DNA of 64,000 nucleotides from Pseudomonas sp. B20(2017) (GCF_002113125.1 NZ_NEJP01000005.1:62001-126000); one strand, 5' to 3'. Positions 1 to 8,978 are shown, numbered from the stretch's first letter. Notes: generated by a model not told the origin, from the sequence alone. A program made the numbers and translations.

Positions 1-471
1 CAGACGGATCAGCTCTTCCATGTTACGGCCCAGCGGCAGGTCGTTGACGATCTGCGAGCGGACAACGCCTTTGTCGTCGATCAGGAACGCGCCACGGAAA
101 GCCACGCCGCCTTCGGACTCAACGTCGTAGGCCTTGGCGATATCGTGCTTCATGTCGGCAGCCATGGTGTACTTCACCTGGCCGATGCCGCCATTGTTGA
201 CCGGGGTGTTGCGCCAGGCGTTGTGGGTGAAGTGCGAGTCGATCGACACGGCGATCACTTCAACGTTGCGTGCCTTGAAGTCGGCCATGCGGTTGTCCAG
301 AGCGATCAGCTCGGACGGGCAGACGAAGGTGAAGTCCAGCGGGTAGAAGAACACCAGGCCGTATTTGCCTTTGATGGCCGAGGACAGGGTGAAGCTGTCA
401 ACGATCTCGCCATTGCCGAGTACGGCCGGGACGGTGAAGTCAGGGGCTTGTTTGCCTACGAGTACGCTCAT
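1..471 (-). CDS. AhpC-family 2-Cys peroxiredoxin, C-terminus cut by window edge
   Basis: Thiol peroxidase of the typical 2-Cys AhpC/Prx1 class, expected to reduce hydrogen peroxide and alkyl hydroperoxides in the cytoplasm. The visible 157 residues contain the thioredoxin-like fold and the peroxidatic cysteine, Cys51, in the motif FTFVCPSE. The resolving cysteine should lie beyond position 1 and cannot be checked. The ATG at 469-471 follows a good ribosome binding site (AGGAG, reverse strand). The reading frame runs open off the window, so this is truncated by the edge and not a pseudogene. It faces away from bfd and bfr, which fits an iron and oxidative-stress neighbourhood. Family is certain; the choice between AhpC and another 2-Cys peroxiredoxin is not. 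Confidence 0.9.
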   Translation of the reverse strand, partial: MSVLVGKQAPDFTVPAVLGNGEIVDSFTLSSAIKGKYGLVFFYPLDFTFVCPSELIALDNRMADFKARNVEVIAVSIDSHFTHNAWRNTPVNNGGIGQVKYTMAADMKHDIAKAYDVESEGGVAFRGAFLIDDKGVVRSQIVNDLPLGRNMEELIRL

Positions 472-694
472 TGATATCTCCTGGTGTAAAAACTTGAAGT
501 TCAGGGTCCGGGCCAGCCTGTCACCCTCAGGCGACAGCCCTGTGACACGAACCCCCTTCGCAAGGGCCGACCATCATACACTGCGTTTTTCGACTGTCCT
601 TAAAGGTTTTTCGCGAAATCCCGGCTGGCATTCAGCCATGCCCCACCGTTCGTCAGTCACAGGCGCTGGCGATGAAAACCACTGGGAAAGCACT

Positions 695-717
695 TTGACA
701 ATCATTCTCGTTAACAT
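695..717 (+). promoter_or_regulatory. candidate Fur box upstream of bfd
   Basis: The stretch TGACAATCATTCTCGTTAACA resembles the Fur consensus (repeats of the NAT(A/T)AT type, AATNATTCTC core) and lies about 45-65 bp before the bfd start. Bfd is known to be iron-repressed in Pseudomonas aeruginosa. The match is by eye only. The rest of 482-762 holds no gene. Confidence 0.5.
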
Positions 718-762
718 TAAGATCCATCGCAATTGAGTCACAACCAGCGACGGTTCTCACTT

Positions 763-981
763 ATGTATGTTTGCCTCTGCACTGGCGTCACCGACGGACA
801 GATCCGCGAAGCGATCTATGAAGGTTGCTGCAGCTATAAAGAAGTCCGTCAGGCCACCGGCGTAGCCAGCCAATGCGGCAAATGTGCGTGCCTGGCGAAA
901 GAAGTGGTTCGCGAAACCCTGACCAAGCTGCAAACCGCCCAGGCTGCGATCCCCTACCCGGCAGAATTTACAGCCGCGTAA
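763..981 (+). CDS. bfd: Bacterioferritin-associated ferredoxin Bfd
   Basis: Small [2Fe-2S] ferredoxin of 72 residues that docks on BfrB and passes electrons to release stored iron as Fe(II). The cluster ligands Cys4, Cys6, Cys38 and Cys41 are visible as CLC and CGKC, the spacing characteristic of Bfd. The ATG at 763 is chosen because the protein then starts MYVCLC as in the family; an upstream in-frame start at 733 would add ten unrelated residues. A strong rho-independent terminator follows directly. A Fur-like sequence lies upstream, so iron-starvation induction is likely. Its presumed partner bfrB is the next gene on the same strand, but the terminator and a separate upstream region suggest independent transcription. 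Confidence 0.95.
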   Translation: MYVCLCTGVTDGQIREAIYEGCCSYKEVRQATGVASQCGKCACLAKEVVRETLTKLQTAQAAIPYPAEFTAA

Positions 982-998
982 TTATCCCGAATTCGAAG

Positions 999-1024
999 AA
1001 CCGGACTTATGTCCGGTTTTTTTA
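999..1024 (+). terminator. Rho-independent terminator of bfd
   Basis: Perfect stem CCGGAC-ttat-GTCCGG followed by seven T residues, 18 bp after the bfd stop codon. Confidence 0.9.
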
Positions 1025-1180
1025 TGCCTGAAAATCAACTGCTTAGCGTCTAGACGCGGAACACAAACATTCTTATTCAGATTAATTTTCATTTATTATT
1101 CAATAACTTAGGTTTGACACTTATAAATACCAAGCTCAAACTCTGCCTTATATACCGCTACTTAGGGCAGGACTCCCATC

Positions 1181-1657
1181 ATGAAAGGCGACGTAACAGT
1201 CATCCAGCATCTCAACAAGATCCTTGCCAATGAGCTGGTCGCGATCAATCAGTACTTCCTGCATGCGCGTATGTATGAAGATTGGGGCCTGAACAAGCTC
1301 GGCAAACACGAGTACCACGAATCCATCGACGAGATGAAGCACGCGGACAAGCTGATCAAGCGCATCCTGTTCCTCGAAGGCCTGCCGAATGTGCAGGACC
1401 TGGGCAAGCTGCACATCGGCGAGCACACCAAGGAAATGCTGGAGTGCGACCTGCGTATCGAAAAGACCGGCCATGCTGACCTGAAGGTCGCCATCGCCCA
1501 TTGCGAATCCGTCGGTGACTTCGGCAGCCGCGAACTGCTCGAAGACATTCTCGAATCCGAAGAAGAACACATCGACTGGCTGGAAACCCAACTCGGTCTG
1601 ATCGATAAAGTCGGTCTTGAAAACTATCTGCAATCGCAGATGGGCGAAGACGAGTAA
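1181..1657 (+). CDS. bfr: Bacterioferritin BfrB (heme-containing iron-storage protein)
   Basis: Subunit of the 24-mer iron-storage cage, 158 residues, the normal family length. Ferroxidase ligands Glu18, Glu51, His54, Glu94, Glu127 and His130 are all present, and Met52, the residue that binds heme between subunits, is conserved in SIDEMKHAD. This pattern matches BfrB of P. aeruginosa. It takes up and oxidises Fe(II) in the cytoplasm and depends on Bfd, encoded just upstream, for iron release. The upstream region 1025-1180 is AT-rich and should hold its promoter, but I could not assign clear -35/-10 boxes. A strong terminator ends the unit. Confidence 0.95.
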   Translation: MKGDVTVIQHLNKILANELVAINQYFLHARMYEDWGLNKLGKHEYHESIDEMKHADKLIKRILFLEGLPNVQDLGKLHIGEHTKEMLECDLRIEKTGHADLKVAIAHCESVGDFGSRELLEDILESEEEHIDWLETQLGLIDKVGLENYLQSQMGEDE

Positions 1658-1684
1658 TTAGCCAGCGCTAAACTCGAGACACTA

Positions 1685-1721
1685 AAAAGCCCCGCACTCT
1701 TTCGAGAGGCGGGGCTTTTTA
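1685..1721 (+). terminator. Rho-independent terminator of bfr
   Basis: GC-rich stem AAAGCCCCGC...GCGGGGCTTTTT with flanking A and T runs, 27 bp after the bfr stop. Confidence 0.9.
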
Positions 1722-1794
1722 TTGCCATGTCTGCAGGAGTCTGGCTTGCCAGCGAAGTAGAGACCGCGGTTCAACAGCTACACCGCGTCATCGT

Positions 1795-1822
1795 TCTTCG
1801 CGAGCAAGCTCGCTCCCACAAA
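1795..1822. repeat. Single Pseudomonas REP element
   Basis: Contains the core TCGCGAGCAAGCTCGCTCCCACA, the same palindromic REP found in inverted pairs elsewhere in the window. Here only one copy is present, just beyond the 3' end of grxD. Confidence 0.85.
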
Positions 1823-1828
1823 AGCCAA

Positions 1829-2170
1829 TCAGGCTTCGGACTTGGCCGCAGCAGCCTTGGCGGATGCTTCCTTGACCAGAGTCTGCAGCTCACCGTTGGC
1901 GAACATTTCAGCCATGATGTCGCTGCCGCCGACCAGTTCACCGGCTACCCACAGCTGCGGGAAAGTTGGCCAGTTGGCGTACTTCGGCAGGTTGGCACGG
2001 ATTTCCGGGTTCTGCAGGATGTCGACGTAGGCGAACTTCTCGCCACAGCCCATCACAGCCTGCGCAGCTTTCGCGGAGAAGCCACACTGCGGGGCATTCG
2101 GCGAGCCTTTCATGTAAAGCAGAATGGTGTTGTTGGCAATCTGCTCTTTAATCGTTTCGATGATATCCAT
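1829..2170 (-). CDS. grxD: Monothiol CGFS glutaredoxin Grx4/GrxD
   Basis: Class II glutaredoxin of 113 residues with the signature CGFS (active cysteine Cys29) preceded by KGSPNAPQ, and the WPTFPQLW and GGSDI segments that bind glutathione. These proteins carry a glutathione-ligated [2Fe-2S] cluster and transfer it to client proteins or act with BolA in iron sensing; they are poor general disulfide reductases. The ATG at 2170 gives the family-typical N-terminus MDIIETI and follows a GAGG ribosome binding site. Ten upstream in-frame residues are not family-like. The alanine-rich C-terminal tail is variable. Position beside bfd-bfr fits an iron-handling role. Confidence 0.95.
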   Translation of the reverse strand: MDIIETIKEQIANNTILLYMKGSPNAPQCGFSAKAAQAVMGCGEKFAYVDILQNPEIRANLPKYANWPTFPQLWVAGELVGGSDIMAEMFANGELQTLVKEASAKAAAAKSEA

Positions 2171-2267
2171 GGAGCACCTCGGCTGAACTTTCCGACTCAT
2201 GGGTCGGCACGGTGGCGCATTGTAACGGAATCCCGAGCGCCCTGCTCGGTCTCCCCGACAGACTTGC

Positions 2268-4373
2268 TCAAGCCGCCGCCACCGTCACCGGCACGCCATT
2301 GAGCGCCGCGTTGCCTGACAGCTCGTCGAGCTGGCATTCATCGGTCAGATCGTTGGCGCTGGAGCCCGGCTGGCCACTGGCAATCGCCATCTGCACGCCC
2401 GGCCGGGCATGACCCCATCCATGCGGCAGGCTGACTACGCCCTTCATCATGTCCGCGCTGGCCAGCACTTCGACCTCGATCTGGCCGACCCGTGAACTCA
2501 CGCGCACAAGCTGACCATCACTGAGCCCGCGACTGGCGAGATCGTCCGGGTTCATCAACAACTGATGACGCGGCTTGCCCTTCACCAACCGATGATAGTT
2601 GTGCATCCAGGAATTGTTGCTGCGCACATGGCGGCGGCCGATCATCAATAGCTCATCGGCGGCCGGCGCCTGCAACGCGGCGAAACGCGCCAAGTCGGCG
2701 AGGATTTCCGGCGGTGCCGCCTGAACCCGTTGATTGGCAGTCTTCAACCGCGCGGTCAGGTTGGGTTTGAGCGCTCCCAAGTCGACACCGTGCGGATGAT
2801 CGAACAGCGTCGCAAGCGACAATTTTTGCTCGGATGCATCGCCATACAAGCCCGTGCGCAACCCCATGTCGATCATCTTCGCCGGCGGAATCGTCGGCTT
2901 CAGCTCCTTGCCGGTCTTCGCGGCAAAGGCCTTGGCCAGCCCGACGAAGATTTCCCAGTCGTGCAGCGCCCCTTCGGGTTTGGCGAGGATTGCCCGGTTG
3001 AACCGGGTGACGTTGCGCACCGCGAACAGGTTGAAGGTGGTGTCGTAGTGATCGTTCTCCAGCGCCGAGGTCGACGGCAGGATCAGGTCGGCATAGCGCG
3101 TGGTTTCGTTGATGTACAGATCGACGCTGACCATGAACTCCAGCCCGTCCAGCGCCTGCTCCAGTTGCCGGCCGTTGGGTGTGGACAGCACCGGATTGCC
3201 GGCCACGGTGATCAGCGCGCGAATCTGCCCCTCGCCCTCGGTGAGTATTTCTTCGGCCAGCGCCGAGACTGGCAGCTCTCCGCCGTATTCCGGACGCCCG
3301 GACACGCGGCTCTGCCATTTATTAAAGTGCCCGCCCGAAGTCGAGGCCACCAGATCCACCGCCGGCTCGGTGCACAAGGCACCGCCAATGCGGTCCAGGT
3401 TGCCGGTGACCAGATTGATCAACTGCACGACCCAATGGCACAGCGTGCCGAAGGCCTGAGTGGAAACGCCCATCCGGCCATAACAAACGGCGCTTGGCGC
3501 GGCGGCGAAGTCCCGGGCCAACTGGCGGATCTGCTCGGCAGGAACCGCGCACAACGGACTCATGGCTTCGGCAGTGAACCCCGCCACCGCTGCGCGCACT
3601 TCGTCCAGACCGTCCACCGGCAAATGACTTTCAGACGTCAGCCCTTCGCTGAACAGCGTATTGAGCACACCAAACAACAACGCCGCATCTCCACCCGGAC
3701 GCACGAACAGATGCTGATCGGCCATCGCCGCCGTCTCGCTGCGCCGTGGATCGACCACCACCACTTTGCCGCCCCGGGCCTGAATCGCCTTCAGACGCTT
3801 CTCGACATCCGGCACGGTCATGATGCTGCCGTTGGACGCCAGCGGATTACCGCCCAGAATCAGCATGAAATCGGTGTGATCGATGTCCGGGATCGGCAGC
3901 AGCAGGCCGTGGCCGTACATCAGGTAGCTGGTCAGGTGATGGGGCAGTTGATCGACCGACGTCGCCGAATAGCGGTTGCGGGTTTTCAACAGGCCGAGGA
4001 AGTAATTGCTGTGGGTCATCAGCCCGTAGTTATGCACGCTGGGGTTGCCCTGATACACGGCAACCGCGTTCTGCCCGTGACGCTCCTGAATGGCCGAGAG
4101 TTTTTCGGCCACCAGTTCGAACGCTTCTTCCCACTCTATCGGCAGCCACTCGCTGCCGACCCGGCGCATCGGCTGGCGCAGGCGATCCGGATCATTCTGG
4201 ATATCTTGCAGCGCCACGGCCTTGGGGCAGATGTGCCCGCGACTGAACGTGTCCAGGGCGTCGCCCTTGATCGAGGTGATCTGCACCTGGCCGTCGGTTT
4301 CGGTGGTTTCGATGGTCAAGCCGCAGATGGCTTCACACAGGTGGCAGGCACGGTGATGGAGAGTCTTGGTCAT
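2268..4373 (-). CDS. Cytoplasmic molybdopterin oxidoreductase with N-terminal [4Fe-4S] cluster
   Basis: A 701-residue member of the formate dehydrogenase/nitrate reductase (DMSO reductase) superfamily. Cluster ligands Cys10, Cys13, Cys17 and Cys49 (HICPKA) form the N-terminal [4Fe-4S] site. The middle carries the molybdopterin-guanine-dinucleotide binding domains, for example LGGNPLASNGS and VAGNPVLST. The last ~120 residues form the dinucleotide-binding barrel. No twin-arginine signal is present, so it should stay in the cytoplasm. No partner subunits, transporters or cofactor genes lie nearby, so substrate and electron partner cannot be read from context. Proteins of this length are common in Pseudomonas as uncharacterised molybdopterin oxidoreductases; a specific activity such as formate or nitrate reduction should not be assumed. 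Confidence 0.88.
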   Translation of the reverse strand: MTKTLHHRACHLCEAICGLTIETTETDGQVQITSIKGDALDTFSRGHICPKAVALQDIQNDPDRLRQPMRRVGSEWLPIEWEEAFELVAEKLSAIQERHGQNAVAVYQGNPSVHNYGLMTHSNYFLGLLKTRNRYSATSVDQLPHHLTSYLMYGHGLLLPIPDIDHTDFMLILGGNPLASNGSIMTVPDVEKRLKAIQARGGKVVVVDPRRSETAAMADQHLFVRPGGDAALLFGVLNTLFSEGLTSESHLPVDGLDEVRAAVAGFTAEAMSPLCAVPAEQIRQLARDFAAAPSAVCYGRMGVSTQAFGTLCHWVVQLINLVTGNLDRIGGALCTEPAVDLVASTSGGHFNKWQSRVSGRPEYGGELPVSALAEEILTEGEGQIRALITVAGNPVLSTPNGRQLEQALDGLEFMVSVDLYINETTRYADLILPSTSALENDHYDTTFNLFAVRNVTRFNRAILAKPEGALHDWEIFVGLAKAFAAKTGKELKPTIPPAKMIDMGLRTGLYGDASEQKLSLATLFDHPHGVDLGALKPNLTARLKTANQRVQAAPPEILADLARFAALQAPAADELLMIGRRHVRSNNSWMHNYHRLVKGKPRHQLLMNPDDLASRGLSDGQLVRVSSRVGQIEVEVLASADMMKGVVSLPHGWGHARPGVQMAIASGQPGSSANDLTDECQLDELSGNAALNGVPVTVAAA

Positions 4374-4502
4374 GGCCAGTCTCTGTCTTGTTCTGGGCAG
4401 GCAATCACGCCTGCGGGAACAAAACTATGGCCCGCGACCCGGTGCAGCGCCAGCGACGTTCGTCTTGTGAATCGGCGGCCATCAGGCCCGCCGATAGACG
4501 CG

Positions 4503-4793
4503 TCAGTTCGCCGGAAGCTGGGGCGGCGCGGCCAGCTGGATTTCCTGGATGGTCTCGATCTGCTCGTGGGCGACGTGGACGCCGGTGAGTTCGCCGATCA
4601 GTCGCCAGTGCTCGTCGAGCCCGGCGCTGATGGTCGCCATGCGGTCGATCATCTGCCGGCTGGCGGCCTTGACCACGTCGTCATCACTGCGCAGCAGTTC
4701 GAAGGACATCGAGGTCATCGAGGCGGTGAGGTGGGTCAATGAGCGTGCCGTGTGGCCCAGCAGTTCCATTAACAGTTTTTCTTTCGATTCCAT
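4503..4793 (-). CDS. Small helical protein of unknown function
   Basis: A 96-residue protein, predicted by eye to be mostly helical with heptad-like hydrophobic spacing in residues 5-65, followed by a short proline-containing tail. It has no signal peptide or membrane segment. The ATG at 4793 has a GGAAG ribosome binding site about 7 nt away. I do not recognise the family. It lies 129 bp upstream of the molybdopterin oxidoreductase on the same strand, so cotranscription is possible but not shown. Codon use looks like its neighbours, which supports it being real. Confidence 0.65.
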   Translation of the reverse strand: MESKEKLLMELLGHTARSLTHLTASMTSMSFELLRSDDDVVKAASRQMIDRMATISAGLDEHWRLIGELTGVHVAHEQIETIQEIQLAAPPQLPAN

Positions 4794-5199
4794 GCGGAGG
4801 CTTCCTGCGTCGCTCGTGGTTTATTTATAACCCAGCACTTTGCTTTAGCAAATGTTTCAGCCTGCGCATCCGACCAAGCGAACCGGTGGCTCACGGGTCG
4901 CAAACCGACCAGAGCCGTGCCATCCCCGCCGCGCCTGATTGCCAAGCCCGGTGGGGCCAGTGTACAAATGCCCCGTTGCCCTCTCGAAAACTGACCGGAA
5001 ATCACAGTGCTGGCACTGTTCTCACCCCGGCGCATTTCTGCAAAAACCGTAGCCTATTGGAAAAACGCGACATTTAGTGTCAATATCGCGCCTTCCCCTA
5101 TTTCGTCGCCCCCGTGCGGCTTACGCCGCAGGTCTCGCCCGTTGTTCCGATAAACAAGGCTTTGAGCATCTGCGGTTTGTAGCAAAAAGGTAGTCAATG
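4794..5199. other. Divergent intergenic region before argF
   Basis: About 400 bp without a convincing gene. It contains a short palindrome TTTGC-ttta-GCAAA at 4839-4852, of unknown meaning, and an ArgR-type site at 5057-5072. It should hold the divergent promoters of the small helical gene and of argF. Confidence 0.5.
5057..5072 (-). promoter_or_regulatory. candidate ArgR operator of argF
   Basis: The sequence TT-N8-GCGACA is an exact match, on the reverse strand, to the Pseudomonas ArgR half-site consensus TGTCGC-N8-AA. It lies about 130 bp before argF, an anabolic gene known to be repressed by ArgR and arginine in P. aeruginosa. A nearby TGTCAATATCGC may be a degenerate second copy. Confidence 0.55.
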
Positions 5200-6120
5200 A
5201 TGAGCGCAAGGCACTTTCTCTCCCTGATGGATTGCACGCCCGAAGAGCTGGTCAGCGTGATCCGTCGAGGCGTTGAGCTCAAGGACCTGCGTAACCGCGG
5301 CGTACTGTTCGAGCCTCTGAAAAACCGCGTCCTGGGGATGATCTTCGAAAAATCCTCGACCCGTACCCGGATCTCCTTCGAGGCCGGCATGATCCAGCTC
5401 GGCGGCCAGGCGATCTTCCTGTCGCCGCGCGACACCCAGCTGGGCCGTGGCGAGCCGATCGGCGACTGCGCCATCGTCATGTCGAGCATGCTCGATGCGG
5501 TGATGATCCGTACCTTTGCCCACAGCACCCTGACCGAATTCGCTGCCAACTCCCGCGTGCCGGTGATCAACGGCCTGTCCGATGACCTGCACCCGTGCCA
5601 GTTGCTGGCCGACATGCAGACCTTCCTCGAGCACCGCGGCTCGATCCAGGGCAAGACCGTGGCCTGGATCGGCGACGGCAACAACATGTGCAACAGCTAT
5701 ATAGAAGCGGCCATCCAGTTCGACTTCCAGTTGCGCGTGGCCTGCCCGGAAGGCTATGAACCAAACCCTGAATTCGTGGCCAAGGCCGGTGACCGCGTGA
5801 CCATCGTCCGCGACCCGAAAGACGCCGTGCGCGGCGCGCATCTGGTGAGCACCGACGTCTGGACCTCCATGGGTCAGGAAGAGGAAACCGCCAAGCGCCT
5901 CAAACTGTTCGCGCCGTACCAGGTCACCCGTGCCCTGCTCGACCTCGCGGCCGAGGACGTGTTATTCCTGCACTGCCTTCCCGCACACCGCGGCGAAGAA
6001 ATCAGTCTCGACCTGCTCGATGACCCACGCTCCGTCGCTTGGGATCAGGCAGAAAACCGTCTCCACGCACAGAAGGCCCTGCTCGAGTTCCTTGTAGAAC
6101 CGGCATATCACCACGCATGA
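5200..6120 (+). CDS. argF: Anabolic ornithine carbamoyltransferase
   Basis: Converts ornithine and carbamoyl phosphate to citrulline in arginine biosynthesis; cytoplasmic. The 306-residue protein has the carbamoyl-phosphate motif SSTRTR near residue 55, the HPCQ motif, and the ornithine-binding motif [10 protein letters not shown] near residue 270. The length and sequence match the anabolic ArgF of Pseudomonas, which starts MSARHFLS, so the ATG at 5200 is chosen over the adjacent ATG at 5197. The stop codon overlaps the start of the following ABC ATPase gene (ATGA), showing translational coupling. A candidate ArgR site lies upstream. Confidence 0.95.
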   Translation: MSARHFLSLMDCTPEELVSVIRRGVELKDLRNRGVLFEPLKNRVLGMIFEKSSTRTRISFEAGMIQLGGQAIFLSPRDTQLGRGEPIGDCAIVMSSMLDAVMIRTFAHSTLTEFAANSRVPVINGLSDDLHPCQLLADMQTFLEHRGSIQGKTVAWIGDGNNMCNSYIEAAIQFDFQLRVACPEGYEPNPEFVAKAGDRVTIVRDPKDAVRGAHLVSTDVWTSMGQEEETAKRLKLFAPYQVTRALLDLAAEDVLFLHCLPAHRGEEISLDLLDDPRSVAWDQAENRLHAQKALLEFLVEPAYHHA

Positions 6121-7226
6121 GCCATGAATTACTGCTGAACCTGCGCAACCTCGCTTGCGGTTATCAAGATCAACGTGTGGTGCAGAACCTCAATCTGCAC
6201 CTCAACGCCGGCGACATCGGCTGCCTGCTCGGTTCCTCGGGCTGCGGCAAGACCACCACCCTTCGCGCGATTGCCGGTTTCGAACCGGTGCACGAAGGGG
6301 AAATATCTCTCGGCGGTGAGGTGATCTCCAGCGCCGGTTTCACCCTCGCTCCGGAAAAACGCCGGATCGGCATGGTGTTCCAGGACTACGCGCTGTTCCC
6401 GCATCTGAGTGTTGCGGACAACATCGCCTTCGGCATCCGCAAGCACCCGAACAAGGAGCGCGTCACCGAAGAGCTGCTGGAACTGGTCAACCTGAAGAAC
6501 CTCGGCAAACGCTTCCCCCACGAGTTGTCCGGTGGTCAGCAACAACGTGTCGCCCTCGCCCGCGCCCTGGCGCCGGAGCCGCAACTGCTGCTGCTCGACG
6601 AGCCGTTCTCCAACCTCGATGGCGAATTGCGCCGCAAGCTCAGCCACGAAGTACGCGACATCCTAAAGGCCCGTGGCACCAGCGCGATTCTGGTGACTCA
6701 CGATCAGGAAGAAGCCTTCGCCGTCAGCGATCACGTCGGCGTGTTCAAGGAAGGCCGGCTGGAGCAGTGGGACACGCCGTACAACCTCTATCACGAGCCG
6801 GCGACGCCGTTTGTGGCCAGCTTTATCGGTCAGGGTTACTTCATTCGCGGTCAGCTCGGCAGCCCGGAATCGGTGCAGACCGAACTCGGCGAATTGCGCG
6901 GCAATCGCGCCTACACCTGGCCGGTCGGTGGCGCGGTGGATGTGCTGCTGCGTCCGGACGACATCGTTTACGCGCCGGACAGTGGATTGAAAGCGCGGAT
7001 CGTCGGCAAGACCTTCCTCGGCGCCTCGACCCTGTATCGCCTGCAACTGCCGACCGGCGCCCAGCTGGAATCGATCTTCCCGAGCCATGCCGACCATCAG
7101 GTGGGTGCGGATGTCGGGATTCGTGTGGCGGCGGAACATCTGGTGCTGTTCCAGGCCTCCGGCAGCACGGCTGCGCAGATTCCCACCGTGGAAAACGGCG
7201 TGCGCCGTTACAGCACCGCGCACTGA
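6117..7226 (+). CDS. ABC transporter ATPase of the FbpC/PotA type, orphan
   Basis: A 369-residue nucleotide-binding subunit with Walker [10 protein letters not shown], signature LSGGQQQR, Walker B LLLLDEP and a C-terminal TOBE-like domain (about residues 240-360). This architecture is typical of importers for Fe(III), spermidine/putrescine or other small anions. No permease or binding protein gene is adjacent, so it must work with components encoded elsewhere. The ATG at 6117 overlaps the argF stop codon by four bases; longer starts within argF are unlikely. P. aeruginosa has, from memory, the same argF-ABC ATPase arrangement. The linkage to arginine synthesis hints at polyamine or amino acid traffic, but this is inference. 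Confidence 0.85.
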   Translation: MSHELLLNLRNLACGYQDQRVVQNLNLHLNAGDIGCLLGSSGCGKTTTLRAIAGFEPVHEGEISLGGEVISSAGFTLAPEKRRIGMVFQDYALFPHLSVADNIAFGIRKHPNKERVTEELLELVNLKNLGKRFPHELSGGQQQRVALARALAPEPQLLLLDEPFSNLDGELRRKLSHEVRDILKARGTSAILVTHDQEEAFAVSDHVGVFKEGRLEQWDTPYNLYHEPATPFVASFIGQGYFIRGQLGSPESVQTELGELRGNRAYTWPVGGAVDVLLRPDDIVYAPDSGLKARIVGKTFLGASTLYRLQLPTGAQLESIFPSHADHQVGADVGIRVAAEHLVLFQASGSTAAQIPTVENGVRRYSTAH

Positions 7227-7242
7227 TCTGCACACAAATAAT

Positions 7243-7270
7243 GAGGGAGCCTGATGGCTCCCTTGTTTTT
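7243..7270 (+). terminator. Rho-independent terminator of the argF operon
   Basis: Stem AGGGAGCC-tgat-GGCTCCCT followed by TGTTTTTT, 17 bp after the ATPase stop codon. It may also act on the convergent PhzF-like gene. Confidence 0.85.
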
Positions 7271-7275
7271 TGGCT

Positions 7276-8058
7276 TCAGCCCAGCATCAATGTGCCGCTG
7301 GCCACCAGCGTCGCATTCCCGCCGATCTTCACCCGCTCGCCCTCCAACCGACAGAACAACTCCCCGCCCCGCGCCGAGCGCTGGCATGCGGTGAGGCTCG
7401 ATTTGCCCAGACGTTTCGACCAATACGGAATCAGGCTGCAATGGGTCGAGCCGGTCACCGGGTCTTCATTGATGCCGATCGCCGGGGCGAAATAGCGCGA
7501 GACGAAGTCATGCTGATTGCCCCGAGCCGTGACGATGGCGCCGAGCCAAGGCAATTTGGCCAAGGCGACCATGTCTGGCTGGCAATCGAGTACCGCCTGC
7601 TCGGACTCCAGCACCACAAACAGCTCGTTGGAACTCAGAACGTCCACTGCCTGGACATTCAGCGCCCGCTCGATCTCCACGGTGACGCCTTTCTCCACCG
7701 CTTCAATGGCCGGAAAATCCAGCCACAACCGGCCACCTTCACGGCTGACGCTCAACGGCCCGGACTTGCAGGTGAAATCCAGACGCTCGGCCGTTTCCTT
7801 ATAGATCTCGAACAGCACATAGGCGCTGGCCAGCGTCGCGTGGCCACACAGCGGCACCTCGGTGGTCGGCGTGAACCAGCGGATATGCCACGCCTGCCCT
7901 TCGCGCACCAGAAACGCGGTTTCCGCCAGATTGTGCTCGGCGGCGATCTTTTGCATCAGTTCATCCGCGAGCCACGCGTCGAGCCGATAGACCATTGCCG
8001 GATTGCCACTGAACGGCCGATCACTGAACGCGTCGACCTGATGAAACTCGAGCTGCAT
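7276..8058 (-). CDS. PhzF-family isomerase/epimerase-like protein
   Basis: A 260-residue member of the PhzF superfamily, which shares the diaminopimelate-epimerase fold. The catalytic glutamate Glu46 (NLAETAF), the CGHATLA loop near residue 71 and the DPVTGSTH loop near the C-terminus are all present, as in PhzF and YddE. PhzF itself isomerises dihydro-3-hydroxyanthranilate in phenazine synthesis, but no phenazine genes lie here. It is therefore best described as a housekeeping PhzF-like protein of unknown substrate. The gene stands alone and is convergent with the argF unit. Confidence 0.88.
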   Translation of the reverse strand: MQLEFHQVDAFSDRPFSGNPAMVYRLDAWLADELMQKIAAEHNLAETAFLVREGQAWHIRWFTPTTEVPLCGHATLASAYVLFEIYKETAERLDFTCKSGPLSVSREGGRLWLDFPAIEAVEKGVTVEIERALNVQAVDVLSSNELFVVLESEQAVLDCQPDMVALAKLPWLGAIVTARGNQHDFVSRYFAPAIGINEDPVTGSTHCSLIPYWSKRLGKSSLTACQRSARGGELFCRLEGERVKIGGNATLVASGTLMLG

Positions 8059-8147
8059 AACCTTCTCCCTGTGTCAGTCGAACGAGCATGCAGCGTGGGC
8101 CGGATCAGCGCCAGTGACAGTGCCGGCCAATTTTCTTCATACAGATG

Positions 8148-8618
8148 TCAAACGCGACCGATGTCGGCAAATTTCGCCTGGGTATGTTCCGCCAATACCG
8201 CCGGCGCCAATTCCACTTCCAGCCCGCGCCGCCCGGCGCTGACATAAATGGTCGCAAAAGGCTGGGCCGAATTATCGATAAAGGTGCGCAGGCGTTTTTT
8301 CTGCCCCAGCGGACTGATGCCGCCCAGCAGGTAACCGGTGGAACGTTGCGCGGCGGCCGGGTCGGCCATCTCGACTTTTTTCACTCCGGCGGCGTGGGCA
8401 AGCCCCTTGAGGTCGAGACTTCCGACGACCGGCACCACGGCCACCAGCAACTCCCCCTTTTCACTGGCCGCCAGCAGCGTCTTGAACACCTGCGCCGGAT
8501 CGAGCCCCAGCTTTTCCGCGGCCTCCAAGCCATACGACGCGGCCTTCGGGTCATGTTCGTAACTGTGCACGCGATGTTCGGCACGAACTTTTTTCAACAA
8601 GTCCAACGCAGGGGTCAT
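8148..8618 (-). CDS. ybaK: YbaK/EbsC-type Cys-tRNA(Pro) deacylase
   Basis: A 156-residue trans-editing enzyme of the YbaK family that hydrolyses Cys-tRNA(Pro) mischarged by prolyl-tRNA synthetase. Family landmarks include HSYEHDP near residue 18, the conserved lysine segment QVFKTL and the glycine loop [14 protein letters not shown] near residue 100. The ATG at 8618 follows GGAG at a spacing of 6 nt; an upstream start at 8681 would add 21 residues unlike the family. It is monocistronic. Confidence 0.92.
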   Translation of the reverse strand: MTPALDLLKKVRAEHRVHSYEHDPKAASYGLEAAEKLGLDPAQVFKTLLAASEKGELLVAVVPVVGSLDLKGLAHAAGVKKVEMADPAAAQRSTGYLLGGISPLGQKKRLRTFIDNSAQPFATIYVSAGRRGLEVELAPAVLAEHTQAKFADIGRV

Positions 8619-8978
8619 GGCAGCTCCGGGCTCGGCAGTGGCGAAAAATCCTGCGGCGGATTTTAGGCCATAGCAGTGCAAAAGGCTCTACCACGCGCCA
8701 CGTTTCCCGGGGTTTGCAGGCCGATGACGGTACTGCAGAACGGGTGACCCGCAGGATCATTCACATGACTGATAGTTTATTTATGACTGACGGTTCACTT
8801 TCGACCTTTGACAGGTTTGTTTCTTGTCTATATTTTTTCGAATCTGAATAATGCAAGAATTATCGTCATCGCAGCACCCAGCAGTAAACCGGGAACAGGA
8901 TGGGGATCCTGCCTCGGCGAAAATCGCGCCTTGCCCTGTCGGCAATGCGCCAGACAACAACAAAAACCGAGGTTTTCA
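8619..8978. other. Divergent regulatory region upstream of glpF
   Basis: About 360 bp with no convincing gene. It contains the glpF promoter described separately and presumably the ybaK promoter. The untranslated leader from the predicted -10 element to glpF would be about 140 nt, long for a simple leader, but I see no riboswitch-like structure that I recognise. Confidence 0.5.
8808..8852 (+). promoter_or_regulatory. glpF promoter with candidate GlpR operator
   Basis: A perfect -35 TTGACA (8808-8813) is separated by 17 bp from a -10-like TATTTT (8831-8836). Positions 8833-8852 match the E. coli-type GlpR operator pattern WATKYTCGWW-AWCGAMCATW at 14 of 20 positions by hand count, so the repressor would cover the -10 element. 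The operator match is only moderate. Confidence 0.5.

Noticed and set aside
1121..1152. -35/-10 promoter for bfr (TTGACA at 1114 with TATAAA nearby)
   Set aside because: The spacing between TTGACA and possible -10 elements is wrong (2 or about 27 bp), so I did not call it.
2730..4742. 670-codon open frame on the plus strand opposite the molybdopterin oxidoreductase
   Set aside because: It is the antisense shadow of a gene with clear cofactor motifs; the translation is low in family-like character and rich in His/Gln/Arg, as expected from a GC-rich shadow frame.
7276..8058. Phenazine biosynthesis gene phzF
   Set aside because: Only the family is shared. No other phenazine genes are present and PhzF-like proteins are widespread in non-producers.
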